Made by a program: the position numbers and the translations under genes
NCBI RefSeq assembly: GCF_022095675.1
Contig: NZ_JAHYSG010000034.1
Span: forward strand, 41,121 to 105,120
From: Dactylosporangium sp. AC04546
GTDB lineage: Bacteria > Actinomycetota > Actinomycetes > Mycobacteriales > Micromonosporaceae
Length of the DNA stretch: 64,000 nt
Reading direction: 5' to 3'
Notes under the pieces: generated by a model
Database searches by the model: none
What the model was told of the DNA's origin: nothing
What the model saw: only the letters and a program-made list of their open reading frames with translations
Shown: piece by piece, positions 23,637 through 31,323 of the stretch
Position numbering within the stretch: the stretch's first letter is position 1
Layout: every line of letters begins with the position of its first letter

Positions 23637-25786
23637 TTGTACACCCGCACGTAGTCGACGTACATCCGCGACGGGAACGGCGTGGTGGCGTCGATCGGGC
23701 CCGGGAAGTCACCGCCGACCGCGAGGTTCAGGATCAGGTAGAACTGGTGGTCGTACACCCAGGGACCGCGCGTGGTCTCGACGGTGTCCTTGTCGGCCAC
23801 CAGGATGACCTGGTTGTCCACGCGGAACGTCATGTGCTTGCTGTCCCACTCGACCGAGTAGACGTGGTAGTCCAGGGACAGGTCCACCGTGGAGATCTTC
23901 TGGCCGTAGCCGCCACCGCCGTTGTAGGCCGGCGCGTGCAGCGTCGAGTAGATCTCGTTGGTGTTCCGGCCGAGGATCTCCATGATGTCGATCTCGCCGT
24001 TGTACGGCCACGGGCGGCCCTGCAGGAAGTCGGTGCCCATCATCCAGAAGGCGGGCCAGAGGCCGTTGCCCTTCGGGACCTTGACGCGCGCCTCGATCCG
24101 GCCGTACTGCGTGGAGAACTTGTTGCTGGTGTTCATCCGGTGCGACGTGTAGTCACGCCCGCCCTGGGTCTCCTTGCGGGCCTCGATGACCAGCGAGCCG
24201 CCGGTGATGCTCACGTTGCCGTTGTTGGTGTAGTACTGGATCTCGTTGTTCTGGCCGGTGCCCGGGTCGATCGTCCACTTGGCCGGGTCGGGCAGCGTGC
24301 CGGTGTTGAACTCGTCGGCCCAGACCAGGTTGGTGGCCGGGAACACCGGGTCGGCCGGCGGCGCGGGCGGCTGGGTCGGGTTGCCGCCGGTGCCGTACAC
24401 CTTGAACTCCCACAGCGAGTAGCCGTAGCCGTTGGAGCGCTGGGTGCCGTACATGCGCACGTAGCGGCCGGAGCCGTTGACCGTCAGGGTCTCGCGGAAG
24501 CCCTTGCCCGTCGTGGTCGTGTAGATCGGCGTCCAGTTGGTCGCGTCGTTGGACGTCTGGATCTGGTACGACACGGCATAGGCCGGGTCCCACTGCAGGA
24601 CGACCTGCTTGATCTGCGCGACGGCGCCGAGGTCGACGTAGATCCAGCCCGGGTCGACCCAGCCGTTGGTGGAGCTGGTCGCCCAGCGGCTGGCCGGGTC
24701 GTTGTCGAACGCCTTGTCCGGCGAGCACGGGTTGCAGTTGACGTCGTTCTGCCAGGTGGAGGCGACCGCCGGCTTGTTGTACGACAGCAGCACGTTGGTG
24801 CCGCCCGGATTGCTCGGGCTCGGGCTGCCGGGCGTGTCGCTGGTCGTCGGCACCGTGCCGCCGACCCGGATCGCGAACTCCCACAGCGAGTAGCCCCACT
24901 GGGTCGCGCGAGCGGTGCCGTTCATCCGCACGTACCGCCCGGCCGTCGGCGTGACGGTCAGCACCTGCGTCCCGCCGGTGCCGGTGGTCGTGCTGTACAC
25001 CTGCGTCCACGTGGTGCCGTTGGCCGACACCTGGATCTGGAACGCCGTCGCGTACGCCGCTTCCCAGTTCAGCGTGACGCCGCAGACCAGCTGGCTGCTG
25101 CCGAGGTCGACCTGCAGCCACTGCGGGTCGGAGGCGGCGCTGGACCAGCGGGTCCCGAGGTTGTTGTCGACGGCGCTCGAGGCCGGCGTGCCCGCGTTCT
25201 CGGTCGAGGACGCGGTGGCGGTCTTGCCGATCGCGGCATTGGCGGTGCCGCAGGTGCCCGGGTTGTCAGGAGTTCCGCCGTACACCTGGAACTCCCACAG
25301 CGAGACGCCGTACTGGGTCGCCTTGGCGGTGGCGTTGAGCCGCACGTAGCGGCCGTTGCCGGACACGGTCAGGCTCTGGTTGCCGCCCGCGCCGGTGGTC
25401 GTGGTGTAGATGTTGGTCCAGTTGGTACCGTCGTTGGACGTCTGGATCTGGAACGCGGTGGCGTAGGCCGCCTCCCAGTTCAGTCCGACGCGGCTGATCG
25501 CCTGGGCGGAGCCGAGGTCGACCTGGATCCACTGCGGCACGGTGAAGGCGCTGGACCAGCGGGTGCCGGTGTTACCGTCGGTGGCGCTGGCGGCCGGCGT
25601 CGCCGCGTTCTCGGCCGACGATGCGGTCGTCGGCTTACCCTGCGAGAGCAGGGTCTCCGCGGCGTCGGCACGGGTCACGACCACGACGATGTAGGCGCAC
25701 AGCATGGCGGCCACCGCGAGCGCGATGGTGCCGTATCGCAGCGCTCTGGTGGATCGATGGCCGGGGCGGGGTACCGACCAATCCAT
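23633..25786 (-). CDS. GH16 beta-glucanase with three F5/8-type C modules
   Basis: 717 residues. An N-terminal hydrophobic segment (about 20-43) is a signal or anchor. Three F5/8-type C modules follow (about 45-175, 185-315, 335-470), each with TASS, TRWSS and SLWEF motifs; sequences are similar enough to imply duplication. The GH16 catalytic domain is about 480-717, with the EIDIME active-site strand: nucleophile E598, D600 and acid/base E603. GH16 enzymes cleave beta-1,3 or mixed-linkage glucans such as laminarin. It leads a two-gene operon; three GAGCGCTC palindromes lie upstream. Confidence 0.93.
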   Translation of the reverse strand: MDWSVPRPGHRSTRALRYGTIALAVAAMLCAYIVVVVTRADAAETLLSQGKPTTASSAENAATPAASATDGNTGTRWSSAFTVPQWIQVDLGSAQAISRVGLNWEAAYATAFQIQTSNDGTNWTNIYTTTTGAGGNQSLTVSGNGRYVRLNATAKATQYGVSLWEFQVYGGTPDNPGTCGTANAAIGKTATASSTENAGTPASSAVDNNLGTRWSSAASDPQWLQVDLGSSQLVCGVTLNWEAAYATAFQIQVSANGTTWTQVYSTTTGTGGTQVLTVTPTAGRYVRMNGTARATQWGYSLWEFAIRVGGTVPTTSDTPGSPSPSNPGGTNVLLSYNKPAVASTWQNDVNCNPCSPDKAFDNDPASRWATSSTNGWVDPGWIYVDLGAVAQIKQVVLQWDPAYAVSYQIQTSNDATNWTPIYTTTTGKGFRETLTVNGSGRYVRMYGTQRSNGYGYSLWEFKVYGTGGNPTQPPAPPADPVFPATNLVWADEFNTGTLPDPAKWTIDPGTGQNNEIQYYTNNGNVSITGGSLVIEARKETQGGRDYTSHRMNTSNKFSTQYGRIEARVKVPKGNGLWPAFWMMGTDFLQGRPWPYNGEIDIMEILGRNTNEIYSTLHAPAYNGGGGYGQKISTVDLSLDYHVYSVEWDSKHMTFRVDNQVILVADKDTVETTRGPWVYDHQFYLILNLAVGGDFPGPIDATTPFPSRMYVDYVRVYK

Positions 25787-25825
25787 AGGAGAACTCCATT
25801 CGTGGGGGTGTTGCGTGGCGGTAGC

Positions 25826-25843
25826 TGAGAGAGCGCTCTCTCA
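25826..25843. promoter_or_regulatory. LacI-type operator 1, TGAGAGAGCGCTCTCTCA
   Basis: Perfect 18-bp palindrome centred 48 bp upstream of the GH16 start. The GAGCGCTC core equals the centre of the CebR/CelR consensus (TGGGAGCGCTCCCA) known from Streptomyces and Thermobifida. It probably overlaps the GH16 promoter. Confidence 0.75.
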
Positions 25844-25895
25844 GATCCGTTCACAATGCGCCCTTGGTCGAGGCGTGTCAATCCTTCTCGGCGAA

Positions 25896-25913
25896 TGGGA
25901 GAGCGCTCTCCGA
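25896..25913. promoter_or_regulatory. LacI-type operator 2
   Basis: TGGGAGAGCGCTCTCCGA, imperfect only at the flanks, centred 70 bp upstream of operator 1. Same GAGCGCTC core. It could support looping by a tetramer or cooperative repression. Confidence 0.65.
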
Positions 25914-25986
25914 GCGGGACTCCGCTGCTGGTCACGCCCCGATGACGCGTGGTGACCCATGGAAGAACGCTGATCGCCGCTGGTTC

Positions 25987-25998
25987 GGGAGCGCTCTC
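25987..25998. promoter_or_regulatory. LacI-type operator 3, GGGAGCGCTCTC
   Basis: A shorter copy of the GAGCGCTC palindrome, centred 88 bp upstream of operator 2, with one mismatched pair. The 390-bp gap that holds all three sites contains no gene; besides them it carries the hairpins at 26028-26107 and 26131-26164. Confidence 0.55.
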
Positions 25999-26027
25999 TC
26001 CCCACGGACCTCCCGCCACCACCTGGC

Positions 26028-26107
26028 GCGTCGATCTTGCCGTTGTGGCGCTGGGACACTCCCGCGAAGTCCGGGTCTGTCAGGCACCACAATCGCAAGA
26101 TCGACGC
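26028..26107. repeat. Long imperfect intergenic palindrome
   Basis: GCGTCGATCTTGC (26028-26040) pairs perfectly with GCAAGATCGACGC (26095-26107). After a 2x2 mismatch, TTGTGG (26043-26048) pairs with CCACAA (26087-26092), then GACA with TGTC further in. The layout (13-14 bp outer arm, 2x2 internal loop, 6-bp inner arm) repeats at 43072-43127. It may be a terminator or a dispersed palindromic element. Confidence 0.6.
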
Positions 26108-26130
26108 AGGGCGGGCGGCCCGGACGCAGA

Positions 26131-26164
26131 GCGGCGGGGGAAGCCAACCGGCCTCCCCCGCCGC
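26131..26164 (-). terminator. Hairpin terminator of the GH12 gene
   Basis: GCGGCGGGGGA at 26131-26141 pairs perfectly with TCCCCCGCCGC at 26154-26164; one mismatch and a GCC/GGC step lead to a 4-nt loop. It begins 13 bp past the GH12 stop. No U-tract. Confidence 0.7.
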
Positions 26165-26176
26165 CCTTCGGTCAGA

Positions 26177-27295
26177 TCACGAGCAGGTCAGCGACGGGAC
26201 CGGGTTGCTGCCCGAGTACGACGCCTGGAAGCCGAACGTCGTCTTGCCGCCCGGCGGGATCGAGCCGTTGTAGGAGGCATTGCGGGCCGTGACCGCCGTC
26301 CCCGACTGCGAGACGGTCGCGTTCCACGAGTTCGTGATGCGCTGGTTGCCCGAGAACGACCAGCCCACCGTCCAGGCCGAGATCGCCGAGCTGCCCGTGT
26401 TCGTGACCGTGACCTCGGCGGTGAAGCCGCTGCCCCAGTCGTTCTTGACGTACGTCGCCGAGCACTTGCCGCCGCCCGGGTTCGGCGGGGGCGACGAGGA
26501 CGTCGGCGGGTTCGACGTCGGCGGCTGCCCGTCCGTGGTCACGCTGAACGAGTTGACCGCCAGGCCCTGCCCACCCGTCCAGGGCTCGAAGCCGGCCTGG
26601 AGGCTGGTGAGGTACCACGACGTCTGGGCGTAACCGCGCGACACCGTGTCGTTGAAGAACGTCGCCGGGGCGAAGTTCAGCGACCCGGTGCCCTGCGTCC
26701 TGACGTACGAGATCACGTTCCAGCCGATGTTGCCGTACCACACGTCCCAGGTCCCGCCGGCCAGGTTGACCGTCGCGACGCGGGAGCCGACCGGCTGCGG
26801 CGCGCCGGCGTGGTTGAGCCAGATCATGATCTCGGCGCCGGTGTTCTGCCCGTCGGTGCGCGGCGTCGGGTCGAACCAGATGTCGTACGCCGCGTCCCAC
26901 TGTCCGGACCCCGGGTAGCTCATGCTGACGCTGCTCTGCAGCGTGCCGAACCGGGAGTCGCTGACCCGCAGCGGCAGGATGCTCCCGCTGCTGCAGTTGG
27001 CGTAGTGGCAGCCGTAATACACCGACGGGTACGACGCGGGCGCCCCGTTCGTCGGCACATTGTGGTTGGCCTGCGAGATGCTGAAGCCGGTGCTCGTCAC
27101 GGTGATGCACTGCGGCTGGTCGGTGCCCCAGACGTTGTTCTGCACGATGTACCGCCCGCCCTGGATGGTGGTCGAGCCGTACTTCTCGCAGATCACGGTG
27201 TCCGCCGACGCCGATGTCGCGGTGAGGACCACGGCGGTGCCAGCCGCCGCGAGGAGCCCGAGCGCGGCGAGCCCGGCCTTCCATCTTGTGATCAT
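26177..27295 (-). CDS. Secreted GH12 endoglucanase with C-terminal CBM2
   Basis: 372 residues from ATG at 27295, AAGGGAGA upstream; the frame is open further but without a signal peptide. Signal peptide 1-31 (cleavage near SASA). GH12 domain about 33-255 with the nucleophile in GAEIMIWLN (E155) and acid/base in GFEPWTGG (E237). A Ser/Pro-rich linker (256-276) leads to CBM2 (278-372; [33 protein letters not shown]), which binds crystalline cellulose. It would cut internal beta-1,4-glucan or xyloglucan. No GAGCGCTC site was seen within the 98 bp upstream, so its control differs from GH16 or is indirect. Confidence 0.94.
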   Translation of the reverse strand: MITRWKAGLAALGLLAAAGTAVVLTATSASADTVICEKYGSTTIQGGRYIVQNNVWGTDQPQCITVTSTGFSISQANHNVPTNGAPASYPSVYYGCHYANCSSGSILPLRVSDSRFGTLQSSVSMSYPGSGQWDAAYDIWFDPTPRTDGQNTGAEIMIWLNHAGAPQPVGSRVATVNLAGGTWDVWYGNIGWNVISYVRTQGTGSLNFAPATFFNDTVSRGYAQTSWYLTSLQAGFEPWTGGQGLAVNSFSVTTDGQPPTSNPPTSSSPPPNPGGGKCSATYVKNDWGSGFTAEVTVTNTGSSAISAWTVGWSFSGNQRITNSWNATVSQSGTAVTARNASYNGSIPPGGKTTFGFQASYSGSNPVPSLTCS

Positions 27296-27393
27296 GTGTG
27301 TCTCCCTTCCATCGAGCACCTTGAGCGCCCGACGGAAGGGAGGTGGTTCACCTGTCGCATTTTCCCCAATTTGTACGGCTGGAGCAGCGAAAC

Positions 27394-28926
27394 TTACCGA
27401 TGCCCGCCCACGCGACCCAGGAAGATCGGGTTGGTCAGCGCCACCATCGTGTCCGCCGTCGTCGGGGTCGGCGTCTGCCGCCGCACCTCGGCCCGCACAT
27501 AGCTCGAGTTGCGCGGGTTGGTGGTCCAGCTGACGGTGCCCGTACCCTCGGCCGGCAGGAGCGTCGCGAGCCGCTGCCCCTGGTCGGTGACGAACCGCAC
27601 CGCGCAGCTCCCGGCGCCGCTCACGGCCAGGGTCACGGTCACCGGCTCGTCGTCGCCGACGTCCAGGCGCTGCCCGATACCGACGGTCCGCCCCTTGGCG
27701 GCGGCCGTGAACGTGAGGTCGACGCCCGCCGACTCCGCGATCCACAGCCGCCCGGCCCGGACCCCGTCGAGGATCGAGCGCCGGTCGAGCCCGCCGGCGT
27801 GCACGACGTTGTGCGGCAGCCCGACGACCTGCGGCTCACTGTGCGCGTCGCTGTTGCCGACGGCCGGGATCCACTGCCCGGTGCGCCCGCTCGCGACGAG
27901 CAGGCTGTCCCAGTTGGCCACGACGGCCTCGTCGTCGAGCGTCCACGGCCCGTTCCACACCTCGACCGCGTCGAGCCCGGCGAACCCGAACCGCCACCCG
28001 CACGCCACGCAGGTCGCGAACGGGTGCGCGGCGACGGCCAGCCCGCCGGCGCGGTGGATCTGCTGCACGAACCGCGCGAGCGCCCCGTCACTGGCCCGGT
28101 ACCGCCAGTCGATCCAGGTCCCGGCCGGCAGCCCGAGCGCGGTGAAGTGCCCGTTGCGGGTGGTGATCTCCTCACCGTCGACGATGAGCAGGTCGTCGCC
28201 CGCGTACTGCCCCCAGACCCCGGCCGCGCTCGGGGTGTTGTGCTCGGTAGAGACGAAGAAGTCGAGCTTGGCGGCGCGGGCGGCGGCGGCCAGCTCGGCG
28301 GGCTGCCGGCGGCCGTCGGAGTGGACGGTGTGCAGGTGCATGTCGCCGCGGTACCAGGCCGCCCCGCGCCCCTTGGCCTTGAGCGGCGCGGGCGCGGGCT
28401 TGAACGGCACCCCGTCCGGCCCGAACGTCAGCGTGACGTTCAGCGTCCAGTTGAGCCCCTGCGGATGCACGGTGTACGGCCCGAAGATGACGTGCCAGGT
28501 CCCCTTGCGGATGGGCCCGGGCAGGTAGCCCGGGGTGGCATCGGAGGCGGAGACGGTGAACTCGGTGCGGAACCCGCCCGACCACCCGCGGAACCCGCGC
28601 GAGTCCCCGAGCTCGATCCCGTTCTGGTCGAACAGCCCGATGTCCAGCGCGTTCCCGTTCTGCCCGGCCGGCGCGGCGGGCCGGTCGTAGCTGTAGCTGA
28701 CGCTGATCCGGTTGACCCCGGCGGGAATCTCCAGCGGCACGTAGACCCAGTCCGGCGCCCCGTACTCGATCCGCCCGCTGATCGTGCGGGTCTGCACGGT
28801 GTCGCCCTCGGGCGCCGGAGCGGCCGCAGCCTCGAAGGCCACGGGATCGAGCGTGACGGCCCCACCGGCGATCCCGGTCGCGGCCCCCACCTTCGCACTC
28901 GTGATGAGCAGTTGACGACGTTCCAT
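27394..28926 (-). CDS. CehA/McbA family PHP-domain metallohydrolase, exported
   Basis: 510 residues. Tat-like N terminus ([15 protein letters not shown]). An N-terminal beta domain (about 45-185) is followed by a PHP-type fold: [13 protein letters not shown] (first metal site, about 200), STEHNTPS, a His in VAAHPFATC and SDAHSEP (about 345). These match the CehA/McbA group, in which some members cleave carbamates or phosphodiesters. A C-terminal beta region completes it. Substrate unknown. It stands 98 bp upstream of the GH12 start on the same strand. Confidence 0.82.
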   Translation of the reverse strand: MERRQLLITSAKVGAATGIAGGAVTLDPVAFEAAAAPAPEGDTVQTRTISGRIEYGAPDWVYVPLEIPAGVNRISVSYSYDRPAAPAGQNGNALDIGLFDQNGIELGDSRGFRGWSGGFRTEFTVSASDATPGYLPGPIRKGTWHVIFGPYTVHPQGLNWTLNVTLTFGPDGVPFKPAPAPLKAKGRGAAWYRGDMHLHTVHSDGRRQPAELAAAARAAKLDFFVSTEHNTPSAAGVWGQYAGDDLLIVDGEEITTRNGHFTALGLPAGTWIDWRYRASDGALARFVQQIHRAGGLAVAAHPFATCVACGWRFGFAGLDAVEVWNGPWTLDDEAVVANWDSLLVASGRTGQWIPAVGNSDAHSEPQVVGLPHNVVHAGGLDRRSILDGVRAGRLWIAESAGVDLTFTAAAKGRTVGIGQRLDVGDDEPVTVTLAVSGAGSCAVRFVTDQGQRLATLLPAEGTGTVSWTTNPRNSSYVRAEVRRQTPTPTTADTMVALTNPIFLGRVGGHR

Positions 28927-29048
28927 GTCACGCAGCCTGCCGGTTGATCATGACCGCCAGGCGGCCCCAGGATGACAACCCGGTCATCTCCTCCCACACA
29001 CCCCCAGCAACCCGCCACCGCTCGACCCTGAGCGGACTTGACGCGGGG

Positions 29049-30035
29049 TCAGCGGCCCAGGGCGGCCAGTGAGAGCAGCAGGTGCACCGTCTCGGGGTAC
29101 CAGATGTCCGAATGGGCGCCCTGGACCAGGCTGCCGTCCTGGTAGCGCCAGGTGGCGTCGACGCTCGTCAACTTTGGGAAGTCGGCGACCACGTAGGGTT
29201 CCTCCAGCGGGCGCAGGTCGGTCACGCGTGCGCCGGCGGCGCCGACGGCGCCCAGTCCCGGCGTCCCCTCGGGCACCGCGTGCCACAGCGCCAGCGCGCG
29301 GTCGTGCGGGCTGAACGTCAGCACCGTGGGGCCGGCGATCGGCGCAGTGCCGTCGACGAGCGGGCGGAAGCGGCCGGTGAATATGCTCGGCGGCGCCGCC
29401 ATCTGCAGGCCCAGGAAGGTGTCGACGGCGAACGGGAACCGTTGCGGCCAGGGCCAGGCGAGCGTGCGGTGCTCGGGCGGCGCCGCGGCCTCCTTGATGG
29501 CCTCGCCCAGCAGGCGGCAGCCGAACGAGTGCCCGACGCAGTGCAGGTACTGCCCGCCGGCCGTGCGCAGCACGTCGGCGCCGGCGGGCCGGCGGCGCTC
29601 GTCGTCGAGGTAGCCGAGCAGGGCGGCGAGCACGTGGGCGGCGTGGCCGGTGGTGGTCATCGCATGGGCGCGGTCGCGCATGCGCCGGTAGCCCGCTGGC
29701 AGCGGACTGCTTCGCGAGGGCCACTGTACGGACACGAAGAACGGCCGGAACGGGGTGAGCGGCGGGTACCGGTCGGGGGCCTCGCGGTAGAGCTCCCAGA
29801 CGGCGGAGAACAGTCGCCGGGATGAGGCGGCCGCCCGCTCGGCCGTGGTCTGCCAGCCATGGGCGAACACGAAGATGTCGGTGACCCGCTCGGGCAGGCT
29901 GACGAGGCGGGCGAGGTGCCGAGCCACCTGGGCGGGCGGCACCGCCTCGCGGCCGTCGAGCAGCATCCCCTCGGCGTTGAGGCGCACGGTGTCATAGGCG
30001 GTGAAGGCGTCAGCCTCCGGCAGCGGCGAGTCCAT
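29049..30035 (-). CDS. Alpha/beta hydrolase, last gene of the STAND-CHAT operon
   Basis: 328 residues from ATG at 30035, starting 26 bp before the CHAT gene ends. FVFAHGW (about 56-61) is a typical oxyanion strand and GHSFG the nucleophile elbow with Ser170; a C-terminal His near residue 318 (YPETVHLLL) could complete the triad. The fold resembles lipase/esterase or DUF900-like hydrolases. No signal peptide or membrane helix, so it acts in the cytoplasm. As the terminal gene of a sensor-protease operon it could be the toxic or signalling effector, for example a lipase activated by proteolysis; this is inference. Confidence 0.75.
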   Translation of the reverse strand: MDSPLPEADAFTAYDTVRLNAEGMLLDGREAVPPAQVARHLARLVSLPERVTDIFVFAHGWQTTAERAAASSRRLFSAVWELYREAPDRYPPLTPFRPFFVSVQWPSRSSPLPAGYRRMRDRAHAMTTTGHAAHVLAALLGYLDDERRRPAGADVLRTAGGQYLHCVGHSFGCRLLGEAIKEAAAPPEHRTLAWPWPQRFPFAVDTFLGLQMAAPPSIFTGRFRPLVDGTAPIAGPTVLTFSPHDRALALWHAVPEGTPGLGAVGAAGARVTDLRPLEEPYVVADFPKLTSVDATWRYQDGSLVQGAHSDIWYPETVHLLLSLAALGR

Positions 30036-31323
30036 CGGACGCCTCCATCTGGCAGAAGTGACTGTCGATGCCCTGGTACAGCGAGTAGGTGAGGCCGAGT
30101 GGGTTGCGCCGCTTGCCGGCGAAAGTGCGCACGGCCGAGCGGACCGCCGGCCCGAGCGGGCGGCCCAGCGGCAGCACCTGTTTGAACAGGTGCTCGGCGA
30201 AGGCGGCCGCGAACCCGGCGGGGATGTTGACGCACGGGGCCAGCAGGCTGCCGGCGCCGTGCTCGAGCAGCGTCGCGCTGAGCTGGCTCGCCGACGCCGT
30301 GTACAGCCGTCCACTCTGGCAGGCGTTGAGCAGCACCAGCGGATGGCTGCGCAGACCCTCCGTGCCGATCCAGAACTTGAAGTCGCCGGCCGAGATCCGC
30401 TCCTCGGCGTCGTCGGCGAGCCGCAGGTGCGCCTCGCCGGTCGCCGACAGCACGCAGTGGCAGCAGAAGTAGATGAGGTGCGCGGCGGCGCCCTCGCCGG
30501 ACAGGTGCTCGTCGACGGCCTGCCGCGTCGTCGCCCGGTGCGTGGTGGCGTGCCGCTCCAACGTGGCGACCACGGGCGCGACGACGGCCGTGCGCGTGCC
30601 GCCGCGCCGCGGGCCGTCGAGCCGCTCGTCGTAGTAGGCGCTGGCGGCGATCCGCTCGCCGGTGAAGCGGATGTCGCCGTTCAGCTCGTACTTGCGCTCG
30701 AAGCGGTGCTCGACGAGGTGCCGGTAGCCGAGGAACGCCTGCGGGTCGACGGCACCGAGCTTCGGCCGGTGCCATCCCTCGCGCGGCACATAGAGCATGG
30801 ACCACGGCGCGACGAGGTCGTTGGAGGTGAACGTGACGACCTGTTCGCGCCGCCACAGCGCGGCCCACACCTGGTCGCCGAGCTCCCGGAGCGCCGGTCC
30901 GCCGTTGTGGAACAGCTGCCAGAACAGCTGGTAACCGGCGGAGGCGACCGAGTGCCACATCCGGTCGACCGCGGCGCGGTCCACCGTGCGCAGGTCGACG
31001 GCGTCGGTGAACGGCCGCCGGTAGTTGGCTTCGGGGCCCACCGCCGCCGGGTCCTGCCACTCGATCACCTGCTCCGACCAGGTCTCGTGCAGGTCGTCGA
31101 TCCAGCCTTTGACCGTCTTCGGATCCGCCTCCAGGAGCCCGACCGGGAACTGGCCGCGGATCCGCAGATCGTTCCCGACCGCGATCACGTCGTACCCGCC
31201 CTGGGGTGCCGCCGTGATCCGGATGTTCAGAGTGCGGTCCCGGCCCTCGCACGCCGGCAACGGCCGCCGGAAGTTGTTGACGTTGTCGATCGAGTTGGCC
31301 GGTCCGAGGTCGTACCGCGTCAT
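30010..31323 (-). CDS. CHAT domain (caspase-like) protease
   Basis: 437 residues. The N-terminal 200 residues are unassigned; DLVAPWSMLYVP marks the start of the CHAT fold. The catalytic dyad is visible: His289 in LIYFCCHC and Cys335 in LVLLNACQSG, followed by the GAGSLLAPCVNIP strand. CHAT proteases are caspase relatives in bacteria, often controlled by STAND ATPases. The start ATG overlaps the preceding ATPase stop (ATGA), so the two are translated together. No membrane segment. Its targets could be the two ATPases, the hydrolase or cell proteins. Confidence 0.87.
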   Translation of the reverse strand: MTRYDLGPANSIDNVNNFRRPLPACEGRDRTLNIRITAAPQGGYDVIAVGNDLRIRGQFPVGLLEADPKTVKGWIDDLHETWSEQVIEWQDPAAVGPEANYRRPFTDAVDLRTVDRAAVDRMWHSVASAGYQLFWQLFHNGGPALRELGDQVWAALWRREQVVTFTSNDLVAPWSMLYVPREGWHRPKLGAVDPQAFLGYRHLVEHRFERKYELNGDIRFTGERIAASAYYDERLDGPRRGGTRTAVVAPVVATLERHATTHRATTRQAVDEHLSGEGAAAHLIYFCCHCVLSATGEAHLRLADDAEERISAGDFKFWIGTEGLRSHPLVLLNACQSGRLYTASASQLSATLLEHGAGSLLAPCVNIPAGFAAAFAEHLFKQVLPLGRPLGPAVRSAVRTFAGKRRNPLGLTYSLYQGIDSHFCQMEASDGLAAAGG

